Assembly (NCBI RefSeq): GCF_003318295.1
Contig: NZ_QOCW01000007.1
Span: 62,001 to 126,000, forward strand
DNA: 64,000 bases
Reading direction: 5' to 3'
Source of the DNA: Bacillus taeanensis
Lineage (GTDB): Bacteria; Bacillota; Bacilli; Bacillales; UBA6769
Below, one piece after another: positions 47,915 through 56,775 of the stretch; position 1 is the stretch's first letter; each line of letters starts with the position of its first letter. The notes below the pieces were generated by a model, which was given only the letters and a program-made list of their open reading frames with translations, ran no database searches and was not told the origin of the DNA. The position numbers were made by a program, and so were the translations under genes.

Positions 47915-48979
47915 TTATTGTTTCTCCAGCTTTTTAATAAGATCTAATAAGTCTAAAGCATGTTGTTTTACCCATTCTTTTTCAGGAGTTCTATTTTCGG
48001 GATTAACGGATCCATTTTTACTAATCCACCATTTTATAAGATAACATTTATGAAGGATTCTTGTGGAAATATAGCTATCAATAAAAGTGTTCCATGTAAT
48101 AGGTGTTGTGCTGCTATACTTATTCCATGCATTGAAGTAGGATTCGAGAGCAACTGTTGCTAATGAACCTTGGGGAACTGACTCCCAAGACTCACCAATA
48201 AATTCCATTAACACACTCATTGGGCAAATTTTTATTCCTTCAAAGTCTACAAAATAAATCTGCTTACTTGATTTTCTTACTAAAGTGTTATATTTCGACA
48301 CATCACCTGGGTGCAGTGTTAGCGGAACAGAATAGATTTTATCAATTAAATACTGCCGTAAATCACTATTAAGTTTTTGAAAAAACTTAACTAAATGCTT
48401 ACCCCCTAAATCCATTACGATATCTTGATTATTTTTTACAGATGCGGCGGTATCTGTAAATATCCAATATATTTTATCTTTTGCATTCAAGCCGTTTAGT
48501 AAGTCGTCAGTACTCCACTCACCATAATGACTGTTTTTTATAGTAAGAGCATTTTTATCTCCATTCATATAGTTTTGTATCGGCTTTTCCCAATGGGCTG
48601 CCCAAATCCCTAAGTTCTTAAACGTTTGTTTTACAACTGCTTTATCCTTAAAATCTGGGTTATATCCATCAATCCATTCAATTACCAATACTAATAAATC
48701 AGGATTTGTTTGACATGTGATTAATTCTGGGATTTGATCTTTTACTGGTGTGGATAAAGCATCATAAAAGAATAGTTCTCGGGCAAAATATAATCCTTTT
48801 CCATATTTAATAAACATAGTTTGAATATGATTTGATGAAGGTCTCTTCCAATCGATTCGTTCAATAATTTTTTCTTTATGTTCAAGAATCGATTCACGGT
48901 TTAAGATTTCTACTTCTTTAAAACCAAGAATTTGCGCTAATTGAGTTGTATTTATTTTAGGTATAGACTCTAAATTCAT
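47915..48979 (-). CDS. CotS/aminoglycoside phosphotransferase-like kinase
   Basis: A 354-residue protein of the aminoglycoside-phosphotransferase-like kinase superfamily, which includes the spore coat protein CotS. The catalytic-loop motif is TLHPGDVSKYNTLV and the metal motif is YFVDFEGIKI. A lysine-bearing strand near residue 57 (TMFIKYGKG) and VLVIEWIDGY as hinge are plausible. The substrate is unknown. It is alone on its strand, preceded by a tandem repeat that forms part of a promoter-like element. Its place next to coat glycosyltransferases suggests a spore role by inference. Confidence 0.72.
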   Translation of the reverse strand: MNLESIPKINTTQLAQILGFKEVEILNRESILEHKEKIIERIDWKRPSSNHIQTMFIKYGKGLYFARELFFYDALSTPVKDQIPELITCQTNPDLLVLVIEWIDGYNPDFKDKAVVKQTFKNLGIWAAHWEKPIQNYMNGDKNALTIKNSHYGEWSTDDLLNGLNAKDKIYWIFTDTAASVKNNQDIVMDLGGKHLVKFFQKLNSDLRQYLIDKIYSVPLTLHPGDVSKYNTLVRKSSKQIYFVDFEGIKICPMSVLMEFIGESWESVPQGSLATVALESYFNAWNKYSSTTPITWNTFIDSYISTRILHKCYLIKWWISKNGSVNPENRTPEKEWVKQHALDLLDLIKKLEKQ

Positions 48980-49045
48980 TATTCACTTTCCTCCTAGAAC
49001 CAACTCAGTATTTCCATGATAATATCTGGATAACAATACTTTTTA

Positions 49046-49097
49046 TATAGATTCACTATATAGATTCACTATAGAGATTCACTATAGAGATTCGACA
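49046..49097. repeat. Four tandem 13-bp repeats upstream of the CotS-like gene
   Basis: Units TATAGATTCACTA (twice), TAGAGATTCACTA and TAGAGATTCGACA lie head to tail, 67 bases before the CotS-like start. The final unit and flanks match a single-copy element upstream of ugd at 60969-60995 (21 of 27 positions), so this looks like an expanded version of a shared promoter-like element. Confidence 0.8.
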
Positions 49098-49226
49098 TAG
49101 AAAAAAGACTGTATTATTTGTAATATTGTAATATGACAAAGACCATTGTTCGACCAACAGAAATGAACGAGCAGTTTTTTAGTGCATATAAAATTTTATC
49201 CATTAAATTATTACTATTGATTAACT

Positions 49227-50171
49227 TTATTTTTTCTTTCTCTCATTTTTTAAAATCTTTTCAATCATAGTTACTAATTCAAGCGCACGTTGGGAAGTAG
49301 AGTGTTTCCGGTGTACTAGTTGAAATCCGTTTTTAGCAATCTTCTTTCGTTTCTCTTCATTACGTAAGTAATAAGCTGCTTTTTCTTCAAAATTTTCTTC
49401 ATTAATGGAAACAAAATGAACATCTGGCACAAAACCTAAGTCTATAAGTTCTTTAGAAGATGATGCTAATAATAGGGTATTACATGCCGGGACTTCGAAA
49501 TATTTGGCAATTGGATACTTATATTGGGAATCACAAGTAAAAAAGATTTTTGCTTTATTGATTTCTTTTGCATATTTTTCCCCTGCAAATACTTTTCCTT
49601 TTTCATGTTCTTCAATGTTTCGATAACCAGGGTGTTGATGATAAACAAAACCTGGTTTATTTTGCATGGTTTCGATTATTTTGTATCGAAGTGGGTATAC
49701 TCGATGGTGAACTGCTCCCATTATAAGATAATCAATTTCTTTAGGTAATGCATAATCTTTAAATATTTTCGTGTTGGCATGCTGTGGCAGCCAATACATT
49801 TTATCGGAGAATTCAGAATACCATTCATAGAACTTATCTCGATAATGAGAAAAAATATATTTTACATTCATACGATCTAATGCAGATTTTCGCTCTTCTA
49901 ACCTATGGTGAATATCGTATAAATAGACAGCGTACGGTATATCTAATGATTCAAGTCCGGTAATGGTAGGTGAGTTTGATTCACCAAATTCGTTTATAAA
50001 AATAAAATCTGGACGTACATTAAGCGTGTTTAGGATTTCGTGAATATCACCTGATTTATGCCAAACTATTAAGTCTGTCAGTTTAGAAACTTCTGTTAAT
50101 AAATAATGAAAGTCTGGAGAAATATAACGGCTAAAATCTCCCGTTGTAACAAGAAGTTTAATTTTTTTCAT
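49227..50171 (-). CDS. CgeB/YkvP-like glycosyltransferase
   Basis: A 314-residue protein with the C-terminal glycosyltransferase group 1 domain seen in CgeB and YkvP, spore maturation proteins. Visible are VPACNTLLLASSSKELIDLGF, the INEENFEEKAAYYL segment and GFQLVHRKHST near the end. The N-terminal half is a Rossmann-like domain (KLLVTTGDFSRYI, PYAVYLYDIHH). The sugar donor and acceptor are unknown. ATG is chosen because GGGTGGGA lies five bases upstream. A 7-1-7 palindrome (50225-50239) lies in its leader. Confidence 0.78.
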   Translation of the reverse strand: MKKIKLLVTTGDFSRYISPDFHYLLTEVSKLTDLIVWHKSGDIHEILNTLNVRPDFIFINEFGESNSPTITGLESLDIPYAVYLYDIHHRLEERKSALDRMNVKYIFSHYRDKFYEWYSEFSDKMYWLPQHANTKIFKDYALPKEIDYLIMGAVHHRVYPLRYKIIETMQNKPGFVYHQHPGYRNIEEHEKGKVFAGEKYAKEINKAKIFFTCDSQYKYPIAKYFEVPACNTLLLASSSKELIDLGFVPDVHFVSINEENFEEKAAYYLRNEEKRKKIAKNGFQLVHRKHSTSQRALELVTMIEKILKNERKKK

Positions 50172-50224
50172 ACATTTCCCACCCAATCTTTTTAATAGAA
50201 ATATAGACCAGAATAATTTAAAAT

Positions 50225-50239
50225 AACATATGATATGTT
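50225..50239. promoter_or_regulatory. Short inverted repeat before the CgeB-like gene
   Basis: AACATAT-G-ATATGTT, a perfect 7-1-7 palindrome, 54 bases before the start. It contains a CATATCATA on the minus strand that matches a sigma-K -10, but no AC lies at the right -35 distance. Operator or promoter role unproven. Confidence 0.3.
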
Positions 50240-50348
50240 TGATAGTAGTGTGAGGATATACTAATTGATAATCGATTTAATACTGCAAGTAACCAGTTAT
50301 GATCGATATTTTATTAGGATTATAATGAAAGTCTGATCGGCAATTTTC

Positions 50349-51128
50349 TTACTCAGTTTTTTTGCTCTCTTTATGAAGCGGCCAATAAACATCTTTGATA
50401 AATTTATGAACTAAATACGGCAGTACTTTATCACGTCTATAGACAAGTATATCAATAAGAGCTTCTCGTTCATCTGCAAGCAGTTCCCAATCAGCTGGAA
50501 TAAAGGAGACGATTTCTTCGATCATTAGCCGAGGGATGGATTGAATGATTTTTACTTGTTCTTTAAAATCTTTTTCATCAATAATAAAAGAAGCCATTAA
50601 GCTGTGCGTAGCACTTTTAATTACTTTTTGTTTTAAATGGCTTAAATCTAAAAGACTCCAGCGTGTAGAACCGAATGCTTTTGCATGATCAATAATGTAT
50701 AAATAATGAGTGTCTTCTTTATGTTCCTTTAGTAAAATATTTTTCTTTGTACGATCGGTATTGTAAATCCAATAATCTAACAAAATAATAGCGGCTAAAT
50801 GATTGGTGTTGCGAATATGAGTAATTGATGTTTGATGACCGTTTCGGCAGTTTGGAATATAAAGGCTTGCAAATTGATGGGGCGTGTATTTTAAATGAGA
50901 AAAAGTCGGCATCTTCTCATAAAAATCTTTTGGAATTTGAACGATTTTTGCCGGCGGTATCGGTAGTCCCAGAAAGCGGGCGAAACAATAGCCAATCCAT
51001 TCATTACAAAGTATTTTTGGCTCATCTGGTTGAAAAAATTTCACAATGTACTCATTTCCGTCATCAAATGAAATTAAATGAGCGTTTTTACTGTCATATA
51101 ATTTAAGATAAGTTATCGGCTGAATCAT
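50349..51128 (-). CDS. HipA-like kinase-fold protein
   Basis: A 259-residue protein resembling the HipA-like kinase family. A lysine strand is YIVKFFQ near residue 30, the catalytic loop is YNTDRTKKNILL near 121, and the metal motif is IIDHAKAFG near 145. No toxin-antitoxin partner is adjacent. Its start overlaps the stop of the GT4 gene by four bases, so it is translationally coupled to a glycosyltransferase. I infer it phosphorylates a coat component or glycan intermediate; the substrate is unknown. Confidence 0.72.
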   Translation of the reverse strand: MIQPITYLKLYDSKNAHLISFDDGNEYIVKFFQPDEPKILCNEWIGYCFARFLGLPIPPAKIVQIPKDFYEKMPTFSHLKYTPHQFASLYIPNCRNGHQTSITHIRNTNHLAAIILLDYWIYNTDRTKKNILLKEHKEDTHYLYIIDHAKAFGSTRWSLLDLSHLKQKVIKSATHSLMASFIIDEKDFKEQVKIIQSIPRLMIEEIVSFIPADWELLADEREALIDILVYRRDKVLPYLVHKFIKDVYWPLHKESKKTE

Positions 51129-52219
51129 TGTTTTTCCCCTCCAACCAGTTTCTTTAAGAGGTGAACATAATTTTCAGCACATGTTGAGAGAGAAAAGTGC
51201 TTCATGACCGTCTCTCTTGCTGCTTTTGATAGGTTTTCATAGTGTGTTTCATTATCAATAATGCGGTAAATTTGCCGTGCCGCACCTCTTACATGTTCTT
51301 CTCGATAAAGACGCCCTGTTTTCCCATGCTTTACAATTTCAGGAATAGCTGAAATCTGCGGAGCGACAACAGGTACTGCGCATGCCATCGCCTCAATAAA
51401 TGTATTGCCAAATGATTCTTCTTTTGTTGTTGCCAGCGTGCATCCTCCTGATTTTCTTATCTTTCCATAAACATGAGGCATTTGTTGATAGGGGATAACA
51501 GGAAACCATTTGATGATGTCAGTTAATCCTTCTTTTTTCCATGCTTCTTTAAATTGTTCTCGTTCCACACTTTTTGCACCGCCAATTAACCAAAATTCAA
51601 TATCATTTCGTTCTTTTTTAATTAATTTAGCGATCTCAAGCAATAGACGCCAATTCTTTCGTTTATCCACTCTTCCAATCCAGCCTATAATTTTTTTGTT
51701 TTCTGGGAACACTGGTTCTGAATCTAGATTTAATTGATCTTCCGCTAACGGTCTAAAGAATTCTGTATCAATGCCATTGTTAATGACTTGAATGGGAAGG
51801 TCTTCATTTATAAGAATGGAGGTGATCCGTTTTTGATAAGTAGAAGGAACAATGATAAGGTTTGGCTTAACTTTATCAAAATCTTCAATATGAGGTTTAA
51901 GTTTAATTAATTCAGGTGTACGCGATTCAACAATAACTGGTCCTTTATATCGTGCTTTTGCGAGCCATTTATAAGCTTTACCTGTATCAACGACAACTAC
52001 GGCATCATAGTTGTTTTGTTGAATAATATCTATAATTTCAAGCTTAGCTTTTGTTAAGTAGACATTGGCGATATCCTGCATCATATGCATTCCGCCAAGA
52101 TCTTTTGTATAGAGAAAATCAGTTGCAATCCCATGGTTTTTTAAGTGAATCGCTCTGTTACGCCAGCCTGCATTTACGCCCCCGACTGTTAAAAGCCGCC
52201 ATATTACAAGAATTTTCAA
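51125..52219 (-). CDS. GT4-family glycosyltransferase, CotSA-like
   Basis: A 364-residue GT-B glycosyltransferase. The N-terminal domain starts MKILVIWRLLTVGGVNAGWR. The donor-binding domain has IGWIGRVDKRKNWRLLL and the EX7E motif EESFGNTFIEAMACAVPVV. It resembles spore coat CotSA-type enzymes. It is the middle gene of a kinase-GT4-HipA-like operon; the next gene overlaps it by four bases and the upstream kinase ends 15 bases away. Its C-terminal half is clearly related to the same part of the fusion glycosyltransferase 2.5 kb away. Confidence 0.85.
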   Translation of the reverse strand: MKILVIWRLLTVGGVNAGWRNRAIHLKNHGIATDFLYTKDLGGMHMMQDIANVYLTKAKLEIIDIIQQNNYDAVVVVDTGKAYKWLAKARYKGPVIVESRTPELIKLKPHIEDFDKVKPNLIIVPSTYQKRITSILINEDLPIQVINNGIDTEFFRPLAEDQLNLDSEPVFPENKKIIGWIGRVDKRKNWRLLLEIAKLIKKERNDIEFWLIGGAKSVEREQFKEAWKKEGLTDIIKWFPVIPYQQMPHVYGKIRKSGGCTLATTKEESFGNTFIEAMACAVPVVAPQISAIPEIVKHGKTGRLYREEHVRGAARQIYRIIDNETHYENLSKAARETVMKHFSLSTCAENYVHLLKKLVGGEKQ

Positions 52220-52234
52220 AGTGCCTCCTCCTCC

Positions 52235-53260
52235 TTATTGATAACGCCGTTTGCGAAAAGACAGTCTTGTTGAAAGGTAAACAAAGTTTGGATTGTTATC
52301 TTGTTTACATATTTTCTCTATTTCTTTGTGCTTATTTTTCTTTTTATCTTTCTTTTTATTTTTTTTAGAATCATTCTCTTCAAATAGTTTGTTAAAATCA
52401 TCGTGCTTTTGTAAAAATTTCTTTATTTTCTTTTTAAGAAGTTCGGGTTCCATTCCATTTGCAATCGCTTGTTTCACCCAATGTTCCTTATATACCTTTT
52501 GTATTAAATCTTCAATTTTTGAATAATAATCATTTGGATTTTCCTTGGTAAGAAGGGGCTTTACAGCTGTTTTTATTGTGTCGCTTTCAGGGATTTTCTT
52601 ATTTGAAAGAGTTTCTAAACAGTTAAGAGCTGTGTCTTCTAAGTCCATGTAATGCTTCCATTCCTGATAAAGTTTTGGAGCCATTTCCTGTACATGCTCA
52701 AGAAACAGCTTTTTATTTTTTTCTCCTAAGCTGTTAAGCAGTTTTCGAGGATAAGGGTAAATGCGATTACGCCAAACAGAGCGGCATACATCAATCACTT
52801 TTAAATGACCGTCCAATTGTAAGTAGATTTGCCTCTTATGATGGTCAATCCGTTCAAAGCCAATTTTTTTAAAAATAATCAGCATATCAATTAATTTATA
52901 GGAAAGTTCTTTTGTTAAAGGTTGCGAGAGAAGATACTCTCTTAAATCAATTCCTTTAACAAATTCCATTGCGATAAAGTTTTTATCTTTACAATACACT
53001 TTTGGAAACAATGGTTTATCCTTTCCTAATGAAAGGGCGTAGTATTCACGTTCACAATCTTCTGAATCTCCATAGACTTTCACACATATATCTTCCGTTA
53101 CCTTAAAAACAGCTCCTTGCCTTCCTTTACCGATCATGGAAAGGGAGGAGTTATTTACAACTTCAACATCCTTGTTCTCTAGTACTTTAACTGAAATTTT
53201 TGTTATATTTTTTTGAAGTTCTTTGTAGTTAAGGTCATTATTATGATCCTTTATTTTCAA
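52235..53260 (-). CDS. Eukaryotic-type kinase-like protein with lysine-rich tail
   Basis: A 341-residue protein with a kinase-like N-lobe: glycine loop IGKGRQGAVFKV near residue 43 and ATP lysine in CVKVYG. The catalytic-loop equivalent is IDHHKRQIYLQ and the metal motif is VIDVCRS, so the usual HRD and DFG are altered. It resembles small Bacillus YrzF/YbdM-type kinases. Residues 295-320 are nearly all lysine, asparagine and glutamate (KKNKKKDKKKNKHKE). Start is TTG after AGAGGGGGA. A sigma-K-like promoter lies 45 bases upstream. First gene of a three-gene operon. Confidence 0.72.
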   Translation of the reverse strand: MKIKDHNNDLNYKELQKNITKISVKVLENKDVEVVNNSSLSMIGKGRQGAVFKVTEDICVKVYGDSEDCEREYYALSLGKDKPLFPKVYCKDKNFIAMEFVKGIDLREYLLSQPLTKELSYKLIDMLIIFKKIGFERIDHHKRQIYLQLDGHLKVIDVCRSVWRNRIYPYPRKLLNSLGEKNKKLFLEHVQEMAPKLYQEWKHYMDLEDTALNCLETLSNKKIPESDTIKTAVKPLLTKENPNDYYSKIEDLIQKVYKEHWVKQAIANGMEPELLKKKIKKFLQKHDDFNKLFEENDSKKNKKKDKKKNKHKEIEKICKQDNNPNFVYLSTRLSFRKRRYQ

Positions 53261-53304
53261 TAAAATCCCCCTCTTTCTATTCTCCTTAACAAATTCTTAA
53301 TATA

Positions 53305-53333
53305 TAGTAAATGCAATTTAGATTCAGCTTGTT
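53305..53333 (-). promoter_or_regulatory. Sigma-K-like promoter of the kinase-GT4-HipA operon
   Basis: On the minus strand: AACA, exactly 16 bases, CATTTACTA. This fits mACm-N16-CATAnnnTA with one mismatch. Confidence 0.5.
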
Positions 53334-53398
53334 TGTTATTTGGCCTAGTCTGAGACTGGAAAATTGAAAATGGGCTTATATATAGGAAGAATGGAGGG

Positions 53399-53426
53399 AC
53401 GAAAATAGGCAGTAGTGGATATAGTA
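53399..53426 (+). promoter_or_regulatory. Possible sigma-K-like promoter of the first small helical gene
   Basis: AC with 17 bases to GATATAGTA; compared with the consensus, the first base of the -10 is G for C. It is 28 bases before the start, so the leader would be short. Confidence 0.3.
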
Positions 53427-53453
53427 ATAAGGTAATGAAAAGGAGGTATGAAA

Positions 53454-53765
53454 ATGTCATTATCAGATATTCCAGATTTTGATCCGAAAATAAGTATAGA
53501 TAGAGAAGATGCTGTTAATTTATTGCTTGCATCGATTGCTCAAGAAGAGCTTGGTTTAGCGCATATTATTTCAGCAGAAGGTGAAAAAATTAAAGTTGGC
53601 TTAGAAAAAATGGACTGTATTGATGAATTACTTGCGCTAAACCGTAGTGTCGAACAAATCTTGCGAAATATTATTAAAAAAGAAATGCTGCTGCTGTTTA
53701 AGCTATCGGACGTTTTAGAATTAATTGAATTAAATGGAGAATATAAGGGGAAAGAACATTATTAA
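53454..53765 (+). CDS. Small helical protein of the DREDA family, copy 1
   Basis: A 103-residue, mostly alpha-helical protein without signal peptide. It shares with the product at 59211-59507 the block DREDA(V/I)NLLL.SIA.EE..L.HI..AE, then LNRSVEQILRNIIKKEMLL.FKL. A more distant third member is encoded at 54241-54603. The second ATG is taken because AAAAGGAGG is seven bases away; the first would touch it. I recall similar proteins near spore-surface genes of Bacillus. Function unknown; a spore-surface component is inferred from context. Confidence 0.72.
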   Translation: MSLSDIPDFDPKISIDREDAVNLLLASIAQEELGLAHIISAEGEKIKVGLEKMDCIDELLALNRSVEQILRNIIKKEMLLLFKLSDVLELIELNGEYKGKEHY

Positions 53766-53800
53766 AAAAGGCAGCTGCTCTGCAGTGCCTTTTTATTTTT
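53765..53800. terminator. Bidirectional terminator after the first DREDA gene
   Basis: AAAAAGGCA and TGCCTTTTT, with inner CTGC/GCAG, then TTTTTTCTT. Confidence 0.85.
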
Positions 53801-54257
53801 TCTTATTCATTTTTTGATTAATCCATGGAGGCGGGGAGTTTCCAGTGGAAATATGTTTAATGGCTTTTTTTTGTCTCTCTTCCGTACGGTCGACTTTCTG
53901 GTAGAGTGAGCGGCGAATGTTAGTTAAAAAAGCCTGAGGGTCCTCCTCTTTGTATTCATCGATTAAATCAATCAGCTGATCTAGTTCCTTATCCATACTT
54001 TCTTCAGAGTGAAGATCTGTTGTAAACAAGAGTTTTTTTCTATGTGAAACCCTATCAATTTGAAGGGAAGTTTGTAAAATGGATAAGATTTGTACCTTGC
54101 AATAAATGTTTTCTTCTTTTGACATCGTGCTTTGGAAGCAAATGTCCAATAAAGAAAGCAATGAAGAAATATAATTTGCCACAGCACTTGATAGCAGGTG
54201 GTGAGAGTGACTTAATGATTCTCTTAATTGTTCTTCATGCTTATTCTTCTTCATCAA
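53793..54257 (-). CDS. Unrecognised helical protein of the spore-glycan region
   Basis: A 154-residue hydrophilic, helix-rich protein. The first 60 residues are S, H and L rich (LSHSHHLLSSAVANYISSLL). The middle is acidic (EESMDKELDQLIDLIDEYKEED) and the end is basic with GNSPPPWINQKMNKKK. It overlaps the previous gene by 17 bases and so is coupled to it. Start could also be the second ATG. Family not recognised; probably works with the helical protein before it. Confidence 0.62.
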   Translation of the reverse strand: MMKKNKHEEQLRESLSHSHHLLSSAVANYISSLLSLLDICFQSTMSKEENIYCKVQILSILQTSLQIDRVSHRKKLLFTTDLHSEESMDKELDQLIDLIDEYKEEDPQAFLTNIRRSLYQKVDRTEERQKKAIKHISTGNSPPPWINQKMNKKK

Positions 54258-54603
54258 TTATCACATCATTCCATTCATTTTCTTCAGGATGAATAGAATC
54301 TTTAACATCATCAATTCTAATATTTTTTGGAATTAAGAGTTCTAATTTTGCTGTTAACAACCACTCTTTCATGAGAATCGTATTCATCATTGTGCTTTGA
54401 GATTTAAGTAAGTCAAAAGCGTGTTGAGAAAGGCTAGTATCAGAATGAGAAAAATGGTTTTTTATAAGGAAGTGTAGTTCGGATGCTTCTTTATTTATGA
54501 GTTTTGCTAAAGAAAGTTCAGTCTCTACAATCGAATGAACAATTTTATGAACGGCATCACTATATGTTTTTTCTGTTTCAGATGAATGATTGAAAAAAGT
54601 CAT
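54241..54603 (-). CDS. Small helical protein, distant DREDA-family member
   Basis: A 120-residue protein with the same two-block pattern as the DREDA proteins. These are SIVETELSLAKLINKEASEL, matching SIAxEExxLxHIxxAEgekI, and ILMKEWLLTAKLELL, matching IIKKEmLLxFKLxxvLEL. The DREDA motif itself is lost (YSDAVHKIVH) and the tail is acidic. AAAGAGGTG precedes the ATG. First of a two-gene unit, divergent from the fusion glycosyltransferase. Confidence 0.65.
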   Translation of the reverse strand: MTFFNHSSETEKTYSDAVHKIVHSIVETELSLAKLINKEASELHFLIKNHFSHSDTSLSQHAFDLLKSQSTMMNTILMKEWLLTAKLELLIPKNIRIDDVKDSIHPEENEWNDVIIDEEE

Positions 54604-54795
54604 TTTTTCACCTCTTTAGTGTAGAAGTTTCACTAACAATTTTATGATAAGTTATTATCTATTACTATTAGTACTTGTAAAGATTTATCACAACATCATT
54701 TGATTAATGCCAATTCCTTTGCACACTGCATATAGTGAAACGATAAAGGTAACGCAATTTGTTGAAAAGTCGGAACGATTTAGGGGGGAATGCAA

Positions 54796-56676
54796 ATGAT
54801 TTGTTTTGCTATTTTAGCTCATGAAAATGAAGAAATTCTTCAAGATCAAGTTGAGAATTTAAAATATTACAACCCTAATTGTAAAGTTGTTTTATATAAC
54901 GGTGGAAAAAATAAAGAATTTGGAAAAAACTTAAACATACCTATTTGTCCTAAAAGCCAACCGTTAAAGAAGGGAAGGCTCGGCCGTTTTTTTATGGATG
55001 TGATGTGTTGGTTAACAGAAGAAGAGGTGCAGTATGATTATTTAATCAATCTAGATTCTGATGTAATGTATGTAAAGGCGGGGTTTGAATATTATTTAAA
55101 TCAAACGATGAACGGATATGATTGTATGGGAATTAATATGGGTGTACAGCGTTCTCCAGATGATGTGCCCCACTGGTATCCAGGTCAAACAATGTGGCAG
55201 GAATGGCATAAATGGAAAAATGTTTTTAAAGAAGGTTATTTTTGTGGAAGTTTAAATTCGATGCAGGTGTATCGTTATGAAATTGTGCAAAAAATGGTTG
55301 CAAACATGAATAAGAAGCTTCTAGAAAAGTTAATCGATGAAACAGAGGTGTATGCATTAGAAGAAGTTCTTTATCCTACATTAGCTGTTTATTGTGGTGC
55401 TCATTATCGCTCATATCCTACGTCTTGTACAGATTATGTAAGATGGAAGTCGTTAAGTGTAGATGAGATAAAAACGGCAATGTATCAATCAGATATTTAT
55501 TTTGTTCATCCGATTGAGCGTGTGATGAGTGATCCGGCACGACAATATCTTTCAGAAAAAAAGCAAAAGATTCCGTCCTCTCTTACGGTAATGTGGGGGT
55601 GTTACCAAGGAGGGCTGGAAACAGCGATTTATTATCGTTTAAAAACATTGAATATGTTGGGGGCAAAGTCACACGCATATTTTTATTATGGCGGAGCTGG
55701 ATTAACAAACTATAAAACAATTCCATTTTATATATCTAACAATGCAGAAGATTTGGGGGCGTATATTAACGAACACCAATTTGATATGGTCACCTTTGTT
55801 AATACTTTGTATAACCTTGATCAATTACAAAAGATTTCTTATAAAGGGAAAGTATGTTTTGAATTTCATGGCTGTAATAAGAGTATTTTAGAAGAACTTG
55901 AGAAAATAAACGCTTATAAGGATGAAGGATTTATTAAAACGGTCGTTGTTCCAAGTGAATATGTAGCAGAAGTAGCAAAAGATGGACTGAAAGATCGTAA
56001 TGATATTAATATTATAATCGCGCGCAATATGATTGATACAGAAACCTTTAAAAAAATAAAGTCAAGCGGTATAAGTGATCATCAACCTTTACCAGATTAT
56101 TGGAAGAATTGTCCGATAATAGGATGGGTTGGACGGCTTGACTCTAATAAAAATTGGAAGCTTCTGCTGCGTATTTTTAAGAGGTTAAAGCGACTATATC
56201 CAAAAGTAAAACTATTAATTGTGAGTGACCTTTCAACAAGCACACAGCTTCATGATTTTTATAAAAAAGCCTTTAATTATGGTTTGTTTAATGATTTTCG
56301 CGTGCTTGCAAATTTACCTTATGAAAAAATGCCGCTCTTTTACTCCACAGTGGCTCAATCCGGCGGTGTGTTATTATCAACTTCCTATTCAGAAGGTTAT
56401 CCATATAATTTAATTGAAGCACAAGCATGTGAATGCCCAGTCGTGTGCACAGATATTGGTGGAAGTAGGGAAGTGGTAAAAGGTGGTGTATCGGGATTTA
56501 CGTTTCCATTAATAAATGGAAGTAAAGCTGTATCCATAATTAGTATGTTAATTAATAATCAAAAATTACATGACAAAATTGGAAAACAGGAACGAGACCA
56601 TGTTTGTAAACAAAATAGCATAATAGATAATATTCAAGCGTATTTAGAGTGGAATGCTGTTTTTTTAGAAGAGTAA
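54796..56676 (+). CDS. Two-domain glycosyltransferase (GT-A-like plus GT4)
   Basis: A 626-residue fusion. Residues 1-265 form a GT-A-like domain: ICFAILAHENEEILQDQV at the start and the metal motif LINLDSDVMY near residue 90, recalling the branching-enzyme-like family. Residues 270-626 are a GT-B GT4 domain: MWGCYQGGLETAIYYRL, IIGWVGRLDSNKNWKLLL and the EX7E motif SEGYPYNLIEAQACE. It has no membrane segment. The second ATG is chosen, six to seven bases after AGGGGGGAA. It could add two sugars in sequence. Divergent from the small helical genes; the GT-D gene follows after 99 bases. Confidence 0.82.
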   Translation: MICFAILAHENEEILQDQVENLKYYNPNCKVVLYNGGKNKEFGKNLNIPICPKSQPLKKGRLGRFFMDVMCWLTEEEVQYDYLINLDSDVMYVKAGFEYYLNQTMNGYDCMGINMGVQRSPDDVPHWYPGQTMWQEWHKWKNVFKEGYFCGSLNSMQVYRYEIVQKMVANMNKKLLEKLIDETEVYALEEVLYPTLAVYCGAHYRSYPTSCTDYVRWKSLSVDEIKTAMYQSDIYFVHPIERVMSDPARQYLSEKKQKIPSSLTVMWGCYQGGLETAIYYRLKTLNMLGAKSHAYFYYGGAGLTNYKTIPFYISNNAEDLGAYINEHQFDMVTFVNTLYNLDQLQKISYKGKVCFEFHGCNKSILEELEKINAYKDEGFIKTVVVPSEYVAEVAKDGLKDRNDINIIIARNMIDTETFKKIKSSGISDHQPLPDYWKNCPIIGWVGRLDSNKNWKLLLRIFKRLKRLYPKVKLLIVSDLSTSTQLHDFYKKAFNYGLFNDFRVLANLPYEKMPLFYSTVAQSGGVLLSTSYSEGYPYNLIEAQACECPVVCTDIGGSREVVKGGVSGFTFPLINGSKAVSIISMLINNQKLHDKIGKQERDHVCKQNSIIDNIQAYLEWNAVFLEE

Positions 56677-56775
56677 CACTTATTAAATTAATTGGAAGAA
56701 GTGCTGGATTTGTGAGGCACATTTTAAATTTTTATCATAATATATCTCACTATTTAAAGCTTATGAAAAGAAGGG

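Noticed and set aside
49046-49097. Short CRISPR-like array
   Set aside because: The 13-bp units are directly adjacent with no spacers, and there are no cas genes.
50349-51128. HipA-type toxin of a HipBA toxin-antitoxin pair
   Set aside because: No HipB-like helix-turn-helix gene is adjacent; the gene is coupled to a glycosyltransferase instead.
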